Shown here: one piece after another, positions 57,148-64,000 of the stretch
Layout of the letters: every line of letters starts with the position of its first letter
How positions within the stretch are numbered: position 1 is the first letter of the stretch
Assembly: GCF_000814675.1 (NCBI RefSeq)
Contig: NZ_JWIG01000011.1
Coordinates: 124,001 to 188,000, forward strand
Direction: 5' to 3'
Length of the DNA: 64,000 nt
Origin: Pseudoalteromonas distincta
Lineage (GTDB): Bacteria > Pseudomonadota > Gammaproteobacteria > Enterobacterales > Alteromonadaceae
Translations under genes and position numbers: made by a program
Notes under the pieces: generated by a model
Database searches by the model: none
Told to the model about the DNA's origin: nothing
Seen by the model: only the letters and a program-made list of their open reading frames with translations

Positions 57148-57176
57148 TTTATACACGTAATTTAACAATAGGACAA
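57148..57176 (-). promoter_or_regulatory. Promoter of the DUF1302-DUF1329-YCF48-RND cluster
   Basis: On the minus strand, -35 TTGTCC and -10 TATAAA are separated by exactly 17 bp (57154-57170). The predicted start lies near 57141, giving a leader of about 160 nt before the DUF1302 ATG. Confidence 0.6.
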
Positions 57177-57232
57177 ATTGAAATTAACAAAAATACAATA
57201 TTTTTATGTATATATAACATAAAAACCGAGTG

Positions 57233-57454
57233 TCAGGCCACTCGCTCTAGGCGGATAAACTTGTTTTCGGGGGTTAATAAGAGTCTAAAACGGCCACGTA
57301 CACCTAAACTTGAAATGAAGGGCCTCAAATGTGTAGCAGCAAAACGAATCGTTTTACCGCCATCTTCTACAACTTGTAAAGAGCTAAAACGGCCATGGTA
57401 GTAATCCATGCACTCGTTATAGCTCAATCTTAAGGTAAAATAATACTCAATCAT
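57233..57454 (-). CDS. DUF2835 family small protein
   Basis: This 73-residue cytoplasmic protein has EYYFTLRLSYNECMDYYHG at the start and RFAATHLRPFISSLGVRGRFRLLL, which are characteristic of DUF2835. Its function is unknown. It follows pepN directly (TAAATG at the junction), and this pair recurs in marine gammaproteobacteria as I recall. No gene-specific terminator is seen before the cluster promoter region downstream. Confidence 0.82.
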   Translation of the reverse strand: MIEYYFTLRLSYNECMDYYHGRFSSLQVVEDGGKTIRFAATHLRPFISSLGVRGRFRLLLTPENKFIRLERVA

Positions 57455-60049
57455 TTATGCGAGCGCTTTTTCAACCTTTTCATACAAATCAGCACTTAGC
57501 CCATCTAGATTAGCTAAGCGTTGTAATTGCAGTTTCATTGCTTGAGAGCGAACATCATCGTAACGCTTCCATGACATGAACGGTGTTAGCATACGAGACG
57601 CATTTTGTGGATTAATTGCATTAAGTTTTATTAACAAGTCACCTAATAACGTATAGCCTTGGGCATCTGAGCGATGAAATTGTGCTGTATTAAAGTGACT
57701 AAAGCTTCCTACAAGTGCACGTACACGGTTGGGGTTTGAAAAATCAAAACACGGATGTTCGTAAAGTGCCTTAATATTATCTATAGCTTTATTGCCTGAC
57801 TGCATAGCTTGCAGTGCAAACCACTTATCCATCACTAAAACATCATGGCGCCATTGACTATCAAAATGATTCAAAAGCTCTTCTTGTATAGGGTGGGATG
57901 CTTTTACCACTGCGCTTAGTGCACCAAGTACATTGGTCATATTAGTCGAACTTGCGGCTTCTTTAATAAAGCTTACAGCCTCTGGCTTTTGAGTTTTAGC
58001 CAAATAATGCAAGCATGTTTGTTTTAAAGCGCGCTTAGCAACGGAGCTTGCACTTATACTGCCATCATCTTCAAGAGATTCGTAACAAGCAAGCAGTTCA
58101 TCAGCAAGTTCGTCAGCAATTTGTTGCTCAAACTTTTCTGTTATTTCAATAATCTCATCAACAGGTATTACTTCAAATTCAGCGGCTAATGTATCAAAAC
58201 TTGGCAGTTTAAATAGCTCTGCGATTAAGGCTAAATCACCCTCTTTGGTGTTTATAAGTACACGTAGCGCATTTATAGTTTCGCTACTTAACATGCTATT
58301 AGTTGTGTCGGTAATCTGAGATTTAATCGCTTTAATAAATAGCTGCTGTTGGGCATCCCAACGTGAAAAATCACTGCGTGCAAAACGCATAATATGCAAT
58401 AGTTCGGGCTCTGTTGTTTGCTGATTTAAAATACAAGGTGCAGAAAAATCTTCGAGTAAAACCGCAACAGGCTTTTCTAAGATATTGTCAAAGCTAAATG
58501 TTTGAGTCGTACTTGTTACATCAAGTACATCATCTAGTTTTTTACCTTTGTATTGCAGAGCAATACTTTCCCCATTCGCATCAAGTAGTTCAATAGCAAA
58601 AGGTATATGAAGTGGTTTATTGTCTGGCTGATTGTCCGGTGCTGCTTGTTCTATTGTTAATGTATACGTATTTGAACTGCTATCAAAATGTTGTATTGCA
58701 TTTAAGCGCGGGGTACCCGATTGACTATACCACAGCTTAAATTGCTCTAAATTTACACCTGATGCATCGCTCATTGCACTGACAAAGTCATCACATGTTA
58801 CTGCTTGCCCATCGTGGCGCTCAAAGTAAAGTGTCATCCCTTTTTGAAAATTAGTTTCACCTAGTAACGTGTGCATCATACGGATAACTTCAGCACCTTT
58901 ATCGTATACAGTTACAGTATAAAAGTTATTCATTTCAATAACTTTTTCAGGACGAATCGGATGCGCCATAGGGCCTGCATCTTCGCTAAACTGATGCGTA
59001 CGCATTACTTTAACTGCATCAATTCGGTTAAGTGCACGAGAGCCTAAATCACTACTAAACTCTTGGTCTCTAAATACGGTTAACCCTTCTTTTAGCGATA
59101 ACTGAAACCAATCTCGGCACGTTACACGATTGCCCGTCCAGTTATGAAAGTACTCATGCCCTACAATGGATTCAATCGTATGGTAGTCTTTGTCTGTCGC
59201 TGTTTCTTGATTGGCTAATACACATTTACTATTAAAAACGTTTAGCCCTTTATTTTCCATCGCGCCCATGTTGAAAAAATCGACGGCTACAATCATATAA
59301 ATATCAAGGTCATACTCTAAATTAAAGCGTTCTTCATCCCATTGCATTGCTTTTTTAAGTGAAGCAATAGCATGAGGTGTTTTAGATAAATTACCTTTAT
59401 CAACAAATAATGCTAACTCTACGTCTTTGCCGCTTTTAGTCGTGTACGTATCTTTTAAAACATCAAAATCGCCCGCTACAAGTGCAAATAAATAGCTCGG
59501 CTTTTTAAATGGGTCTTGCCATTTCACAAAATGACGACCATCTGATGTTTCACCGCTATCTACTTGATTACCATTAGAAAGAAGTTGTAGATACTTTTTA
59601 TCGGCAATAATAGTTACATCAAACGTGGCAAGTACGTCAGGGCGATCCATGTAATAGGTGATTTTTCTAAACCCCTGCGCTTCGCACTGTGTGCAATACG
59701 CACCGCCCGATAAATATAAACCTTCTAAAGAAGTATTCGTCTCAGGTGATATCTCGGTCACAATACTTAATTGGCAACTATCCGGTAGGTTATTAATTAT
59801 TAGCTGCTCACCAACAATTTCATAATCCGTTATATCAACTGTATCAACAGATAAAGACAGTAAACGCAAATCAATACCATCAAGCACTAAAGGTGCTTTT
59901 TTATCACCAACTCGGGTAAGTGTTAGTAAAGAGCTTACTTTGGTTGATAAAGGCTGTAGGTCAAATGTTAGCTCTGTGTGGTCAATTAGAAAGTCAGGAG
60001 CTTTATAGTCTTTAAGATATTGTGCTTGAGGTTTACTTGATTCAGTCAT
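57455..60049 (-). CDS. pepN: Aminopeptidase N
   Basis: This zinc M1 aminopeptidase has 864 residues and removes N-terminal residues during cytosolic peptide breakdown. The exopeptidase motif GAMENKG (about 262-268) and zinc site HEYFH (about 298-302), with the third ligand Glu in SLKEGLTVFRDQEF, are present. The N-terminal beta-domain and C-terminal helical domain complete the usual E. coli PepN size (870). The ribosome-binding site TGGAG lies at the foot of a 16-bp hairpin. It is translated directly ahead of the DUF2835 gene. Confidence 0.94.
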   Translation of the reverse strand: MTESSKPQAQYLKDYKAPDFLIDHTELTFDLQPLSTKVSSLLTLTRVGDKKAPLVLDGIDLRLLSLSVDTVDITDYEIVGEQLIINNLPDSCQLSIVTEISPETNTSLEGLYLSGGAYCTQCEAQGFRKITYYMDRPDVLATFDVTIIADKKYLQLLSNGNQVDSGETSDGRHFVKWQDPFKKPSYLFALVAGDFDVLKDTYTTKSGKDVELALFVDKGNLSKTPHAIASLKKAMQWDEERFNLEYDLDIYMIVAVDFFNMGAMENKGLNVFNSKCVLANQETATDKDYHTIESIVGHEYFHNWTGNRVTCRDWFQLSLKEGLTVFRDQEFSSDLGSRALNRIDAVKVMRTHQFSEDAGPMAHPIRPEKVIEMNNFYTVTVYDKGAEVIRMMHTLLGETNFQKGMTLYFERHDGQAVTCDDFVSAMSDASGVNLEQFKLWYSQSGTPRLNAIQHFDSSSNTYTLTIEQAAPDNQPDNKPLHIPFAIELLDANGESIALQYKGKKLDDVLDVTSTTQTFSFDNILEKPVAVLLEDFSAPCILNQQTTEPELLHIMRFARSDFSRWDAQQQLFIKAIKSQITDTTNSMLSSETINALRVLINTKEGDLALIAELFKLPSFDTLAAEFEVIPVDEIIEITEKFEQQIADELADELLACYESLEDDGSISASSVAKRALKQTCLHYLAKTQKPEAVSFIKEAASSTNMTNVLGALSAVVKASHPIQEELLNHFDSQWRHDVLVMDKWFALQAMQSGNKAIDNIKALYEHPCFDFSNPNRVRALVGSFSHFNTAQFHRSDAQGYTLLGDLLIKLNAINPQNASRMLTPFMSWKRYDDVRSQAMKLQLQRLANLDGLSADLYEKVEKALA

Positions 60050-60059
60050 AGATACTCCA

Positions 60060-60092
60060 AAGCAGCTCCTTTTAAGTTAAAAGGAGCTGCTT
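60060..60092 (-). terminator. 16-bp perfect stem-loop between nhaC and pepN
   Basis: AAGCAGCTCCTTTTAA and TTAAAAGGAGCTGCTT form an exact palindrome around a single G. It follows the nhaC stop codon, but the T run after it is short. Its base touches the pepN ribosome-binding site TGGAG, and its CTCC could also pair with that GGAG, so it may have a regulatory role besides termination. Confidence 0.6.
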
Positions 60093-60096
60093 AAAA

Positions 60097-61545
60097 TTAG
60101 GCAGATTGTTTTGGCTTAATACGTAAAATTTTAATGCCTAAGTAGGCATAAACAACCGCTAAAACAGGGTTAATTAAGTTAAAGAAAGCGTAGAGTGCAT
60201 AATCAAAAGGGTTTATAAGTAAAACGCTTTGCATGTATGCGCCACACGTATTCCATGGAATTAGTGGGCTAGTAATTGTACCGCCATCTTCCAATGTACG
60301 AGATAAGTTAACAGGCTTCAAACCACGTTTTTCGTATTCATCTTTAAACATACGTCCAGGTACAACAATCGCTATATATTGATCGGCCGCTATTACGTTA
60401 GTTCCTATACACGTAGCTATTGTCGCCGCAATTAACGACCCCGTGCTTTTAGCTATTTTAAGTATGCTTTTTACGAAAATATCCAAAAGACCTGTTTTTT
60501 CCATAATGGCACCAAACATCAGTGCAGTCATAATCAGCCATGTAGTTGTAAGCATACCGGCCATACCGCCACCGCTGAGTAAGGAATCCATCTTATCATC
60601 GCCGGTACTTATGCTAAAACCATCAAAAAAAGTAGTCCAAACAAGTTTGAAGTAGCCAACTAGCTGTCCTTGAGAGACGTCAATTTGGCTAGCAATTAGA
60701 TCAGACTGAAACAACATAGCCCAAACAGCGCCCACAACAGCACCAATTGAGATAGCAGGAAATGCTGGCATTTTTTTAATAGCTAAAACTAAAAGTACGA
60801 TTAACGGGATCAGCATTTCAAAACCAATATTAAAGTTTTGCTGTAAAATAGCCGTTATTTCATCAATGCGCCCTGCTTCGCTTGAAGCCGTTGCATTAAA
60901 GCCCATGAATATAAATATAATTAGTGCAATTACAAAACTCGGTACTGTCGTCCACAGCATATGTTGAATATGCTCAAACAAATCAGCGCCAACAACTGCT
61001 GGTGCTAGATTGGTTGTTTCTGACAGCGGGCTTAGCTTATCACCAAAGTACGCGCCAGATATAACTGCACCTGCGGTTACTGTTTGCTCAAGTCCAAGAC
61101 CCGTAGCAACACCTATCGTAGCAGCCGTGGTCCAAGAACTACCAATACTCATTGCTACAATGCCACAAATTAAACAACTCGCTGCATAAAACCAACTTGG
61201 ATTTATAACTTGTAAGCCATAATAAATTAGAGTTGGTACAGTCCCAGAAAGTAGCCAAGTACCAATTAATGCACCTACCATAAGTAAAATTAAAATAGCA
61301 CCAAGTGAAAGCGTTATGCCTTCGATCATAGCTTGTTCTAATTTTTTCCATGTGTAACCGTTTTTAAGACCAATTAAAGCCGCTGCAAAAGTGGCAAATA
61401 AAAGTGCTATTTGGTTAGGACCGGATGAAGAGTTGTCACCGAATAAGTATACAGCCGCGCCAAGTAAACAGATTAATACAGAGATAGGAATTAATGCATC
61501 AAAAAACGAGGCGGGTTTGATTGGTTTATCTTCCAATGGCTTCAA
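60097..61545 (-). CDS. nhaC: NhaC-type Na+/H+ antiporter
   Basis: This inner-membrane antiporter has 482 residues and about 11-12 helices, as in the NhaC family. GSSWTTAATIGVATGLGLEQ (about 142-161), ISGAYFGDKLSPLSETTNLAPAVVG (about 168 on; key GDKLSPLSET) and VIAADQYIAIVVPGRMF near the C terminus are strong family motifs. The frame begins with a GTG at 61566. The TTG at 61545 is preferred because AGGAG is eight bases before it; this is a judgement call. It would export sodium in a marine cell. Single gene, with a terminator upstream from prc. Confidence 0.85.
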   Translation of the reverse strand: MKPLEDKPIKPASFFDALIPISVLICLLGAAVYLFGDNSSSGPNQIALLFATFAAALIGLKNGYTWKKLEQAMIEGITLSLGAILILLMVGALIGTWLLSGTVPTLIYYGLQVINPSWFYAASCLICGIVAMSIGSSWTTAATIGVATGLGLEQTVTAGAVISGAYFGDKLSPLSETTNLAPAVVGADLFEHIQHMLWTTVPSFVIALIIFIFMGFNATASSEAGRIDEITAILQQNFNIGFEMLIPLIVLLVLAIKKMPAFPAISIGAVVGAVWAMLFQSDLIASQIDVSQGQLVGYFKLVWTTFFDGFSISTGDDKMDSLLSGGGMAGMLTTTWLIMTALMFGAIMEKTGLLDIFVKSILKIAKSTGSLIAATIATCIGTNVIAADQYIAIVVPGRMFKDEYEKRGLKPVNLSRTLEDGGTITSPLIPWNTCGAYMQSVLLINPFDYALYAFFNLINPVLAVVYAYLGIKILRIKPKQSA

Positions 61546-61651
61546 AATAGAGACTCCTACACACACTTGCTGTGTGTTTAATTATTATTTTTAGCACGTA
61601 AAGCGCATTAATTGAGCGTCATTAATCCAGCTCAACTTTATGTAATCGAAG

Positions 61652-61657
61652 ATTATA
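61652..61657 (-). promoter_or_regulatory. Possible -10 element of the nhaC promoter
   Basis: A perfect TATAAT on the minus strand in TTGTTATAATCTTCG lies about 107 bp before the proposed nhaC start. No matching -35 was found at 17 bp. Confidence 0.3.
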
Positions 61658-61681
61658 ACAATTTAGTAAATTTTAGGTAGT

Positions 61682-61707
61682 AAAAAAGGCGCCAATGCGC
61701 CTTTTTT
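61682..61707 (-). terminator. Terminator after prc
   Basis: AAAAAAGGCGC-CAAT-GCGCCTTTTTT, 20 bp after the prc stop codon, has A and T runs on each side and can act on the minus strand. Confidence 0.88.
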
Positions 61708-61726
61708 ACAAAGGTAAAACCAGTTA

Positions 61727-63751
61727 TTACTTCTTAGCTATACGACCATAATTAATATAATCTTGAGTAATTAATGCAGCCTCTTCCAAAAATGGGTCAA
61801 GCTCTTCGATTACTTCTGGTATATCGTCTAAGTTTTCTACCGGGTCTTTACCTAAACGCTTAAGACGTTCATTAGTACGTACAAGTGCACGTGCTTCACC
61901 TTCATCTTTTTCTTTAATACGGTCTGCTTCAACTAAAGAGATAGTTTTACGGTCTTTCTCTTCGTTGTATAAGGTAATGTCATTAAATACATAACCAAAT
62001 TCTGGCTCTGATTTAATTCGTACTTCGTGTTGTTTTTCAAGGTACGTAATAAAAGGTGTTAGATTACCTAGTTTTTTATATTTCGCTTTAACAATGCTGT
62101 CCCAAGGAAGTGCATTATCTTGCTTACTTTCGCCCCACTGTGCAGGATCAATTGCTGATGGAAACGAAATATCAGGGATAACACCTTTATGTTGCGTGCT
62201 ACCACCGTTAATACGATAAAACTTAGCAATAGTATACTGTACACTGCCTAGCGCATTATCGTATAGGTCATAAGCACGGCCTAAGCCTTTGTGCTGCTGT
62301 ACAGTACCCTTACCAAATGTTTGCTCACCAATAATTACAGCGCGACCGTAATCTTGCATTGCTGCTGCGAATATTTCAGAAGCAGAAGCACTGTAACGAT
62401 CAACTAACACAGTTAAAGGGCCGTCATAGTAAGTTATACCATCACGATCTTTTTGCTCTTCAATACGGTTATTTAAGGTATGAATTTGAACAACAGGGCC
62501 CTGGTCAAAAAACAAACCTGACAATTGTGTTGCTTCATATAAAGAACCACCACCATTTTGGCGCAAGTCGATAATAATACCATCAACCTTTTCTTCTTTA
62601 AGCTTAGCAAGTTCTACTTTTACATCTTTCGAAAGATTATTGTAAAAGCCAGGAATTTCAATCACCCCAATTTTACTTGTTAGATCAGAGTATTTTGCTT
62701 CAAATACTTCTGATTTAGCCGCTCTATCTTCAAGTCGAATTTTATCGCGAGTGATTTCTACAACTTTCGGAGCGCCGTGAGCATCAACACCTTTTAAATA
62801 CTGTAGACGTACTTTAGTCCCTTTAGGACCTTTAATTAAATCAACTACGTCATCTAAACGCCAGCCAATTACATCTACAAACTCTTCTCCATCTTGAGCA
62901 ACACCAATAATGCGATCATCAGCTTTAATTTGATCTGTTTTATCTGCAGGGCCTCCCGGCACTAAGCTGCGAATAACAGTGTAATCTTCATCAGGGCTTA
63001 ATACGGCACCAATGCCCTCAAGCTCTAAGTCCATATCCATTTTGAATTGCTCTGCACGACGTGGCGATAAATAAGACGTATGCGCCTCAATACTGCGTGC
63101 TAGCGAATTCATAACAATTTGAAATGCATCTTCTGAATTTGATTGTACTAAACGTTTTTCTGCATTTTTGTAGCGTTTGGTCAGCACCTCTTTAATGCCT
63201 TCCCAATCTTTACCCGTCATTTTTAAACGCAGTGCGTCGTACTTTACACGCTCACGCCAAATTTCATCAAGCTCAGCTTGTGACGCAGGCCATGCTGAAT
63301 CTTCACGGTCAAAAAAGTATTCATCTTCTTTATCAAACGTCATCTCTTTTTCAAGCAGAGTAAGTGAATACTCGTAACGTTCAAAACGGCGTTTAAGACT
63401 TAAGTTAAAAATATCAAACGTAAAGTCTAATTTACCGGTAGTAATAGCGTTATCAAAGTCATCACGATATTGCTCAAATGAGGCGATATCACTGGCTAAG
63501 AAAACGCTTTTATTAAAATCAAGGGATTCGATATAACGATCGTACACTTTACTAGAAAGCTCATCGTTAAATCGAACCGGTGTATAGTGTGAACGAGCAA
63601 ATAAGCTAGCCACTCGTTTGCTAGCAGTACCATGTTGACTCTCTTGCTTGAGCTGGGGTAAATCGTCAATAGTGACGGCTTCTACAGCAGCAAATAATGA
63701 ACCTGAAAACAGGGCAGCAACTAACGGAATGAGCGTAAACTTTTTACTCAT
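61727..63751 (-). CDS. prc: Tail-specific protease Prc
   Basis: This periplasmic S41 protease has 674 residues and cleaves proteins from their C termini. A signal peptide occupies about 1-22 (SKKFTLIPLVAALFSGSLFA). Residues about 235-325 form a PDZ domain. The Ser-Lys dyad lies in RYSASASEIFAAAMQDYG and TFGKGTVQQHKG (Lys about 481). A long C-terminal domain rich in K and E follows. The frame begins with a TTG at 63757; the ATG at 63751 behind AGGAGTTGTGT is preferred. It follows proQ by 26 bp, as in E. coli. Confidence 0.93.
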   Translation of the reverse strand: MSKKFTLIPLVAALFSGSLFAAVEAVTIDDLPQLKQESQHGTASKRVASLFARSHYTPVRFNDELSSKVYDRYIESLDFNKSVFLASDIASFEQYRDDFDNAITTGKLDFTFDIFNLSLKRRFERYEYSLTLLEKEMTFDKEDEYFFDREDSAWPASQAELDEIWRERVKYDALRLKMTGKDWEGIKEVLTKRYKNAEKRLVQSNSEDAFQIVMNSLARSIEAHTSYLSPRRAEQFKMDMDLELEGIGAVLSPDEDYTVIRSLVPGGPADKTDQIKADDRIIGVAQDGEEFVDVIGWRLDDVVDLIKGPKGTKVRLQYLKGVDAHGAPKVVEITRDKIRLEDRAAKSEVFEAKYSDLTSKIGVIEIPGFYNNLSKDVKVELAKLKEEKVDGIIIDLRQNGGGSLYEATQLSGLFFDQGPVVQIHTLNNRIEEQKDRDGITYYDGPLTVLVDRYSASASEIFAAAMQDYGRAVIIGEQTFGKGTVQQHKGLGRAYDLYDNALGSVQYTIAKFYRINGGSTQHKGVIPDISFPSAIDPAQWGESKQDNALPWDSIVKAKYKKLGNLTPFITYLEKQHEVRIKSEPEFGYVFNDITLYNEEKDRKTISLVEADRIKEKDEGEARALVRTNERLKRLGKDPVENLDDIPEVIEELDPFLEEAALITQDYINYGRIAKK

Positions 63752-63777
63752 ACACAACTCCTTAATTTAATTACAAC

Positions 63778-64000
63778 TTAAACAATGTATAAGCTGTCAG
63801 CTTTGGTTTTAACTTGCATACCTGTTACTAACTCAACATGAACATCATCTTTGTTCACTTCAGTTATTACTGCATTTACAAGTGCTTGGCCAAGTTTAAC
63901 CTTAACCTTATTATTAACCTTGACCTCAGTTGCTGGCAAAGGTTCAATTTTTCCTGAACGCTTAGCCGGCGCTGCTTTAGCAGGTTTGTTAGCTGCAGGA
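63778..64000 (-). CDS. proQ: RNA chaperone ProQ, C-terminal part (cut by the window end)
   Basis: Only the last 73 codons are in the window. They read as an Ala/Lys/Pro-rich linker (PAANKPAKAAPAKRSGK) and a small beta-rich domain: KVNNKVKVKLGQALVNAVIT, then NKDDVHVELVTGMQVKTKAD, ending SLYIV. This pattern matches the C-terminal Tudor-like domain of E. coli ProQ, and the order proQ-prc is the same. The FinO-like RNA-binding domain should lie beyond position 64000. Confidence 0.82.
   Translation of the reverse strand, partial: PAANKPAKAAPAKRSGKIEPLPATEVKVNNKVKVKLGQALVNAVITEVNKDDVHVELVTGMQVKTKADSLYIV

Noticed and set aside
1..64000. CRISPR arrays, tRNA genes, prophage or toxin-antitoxin modules
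   Set aside because: No regularly spaced repeats, no tRNA cloverleaf, no phage or toxin-antitoxin proteins were found on either strand by reading. A tRNA scan would settle the small-RNA part.

Overview
The window reads as a chromosomal segment of a marine gammaproteobacterium of the order Alteromonadales, most probably Pseudoalteromonas. The evidence is low-GC coding sequence with typical gammaproteobacterial proteins, blocks of gene order shared with E. coli (seqA-pgm with ybfF, ybfE, fldA and fur; sdhCDAB-sucABCD opposite gltA; msbA-lpxK-ycaR-kdsB; rlmKL-uup with zapC and pyrD; proQ-prc), and short terminal-inverted-repeat elements of a kind I associate with this group. The genus is an inference; no rRNA is present. 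I saw no prophage, CRISPR array, tRNA or complete insertion sequence. This is mostly core chromosome.

Layout. 1-2102: a metal-exporter-like membrane protein behind a Fur-type palindrome, a DUF805 protein and a 264-bp mobile repeat. 2122-5908: a branched-chain 2-oxoacid dehydrogenase operon (E1 alpha, E1 beta, E2) behind a LiuR-type palindrome. 6174-8983: astE and pgm. 8993-12347: seqA, divergent from ybfF, then a DUF2788 protein, ybfE, fldA and fur. 12457-15568: a second mobile repeat, glnS and an uncharacterised gene. 15627-27197: sucDCBA and sdhBADC, read leftward, and gltA, read rightward; stem-loops after sdhB and sucB divide the long cluster. 27312-29852: csdA and csdE facing tcdA, with a decayed mobile-repeat fragment between them that supplies the tcdA stop codon. 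29853-36516: a pseudouridine synthase and the Kdo/lipid A genes kdsB, ycaR, lpxK and msbA, then comEC, which overlaps head-to-head with a DUF2062 gene.

37104-44889: a secreted DUF3466 protein, uup, a glutaredoxin-like protein, rlmKL, zapC and pyrD. 45010-49851: a 1613-residue NAD-dependent glutamate dehydrogenase. 50060-56980: a four-gene envelope cluster (DUF1302 barrel, DUF1329 periplasmic protein, YCF48/BNR repeat protein, RND/MMPL permease). 57233-64000: a DUF2835 protein, pepN, nhaC, prc and the 3' end of proQ.

Metabolically, the central block covers the TCA cycle from citrate synthase to fumarate. The bkd and glutamate dehydrogenase genes feed amino-acid carbon into it. The best candidate for an undescribed system is the four-gene cluster at 50060-56980. 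It looks like a trans-envelope export machine. Its predicted promoter carries a FadR-like operator, which suggests a lipid or fatty-acid-linked substrate. Many start codons were moved from the longest open frame on ribosome-binding-site evidence; the reason is given in each entry.
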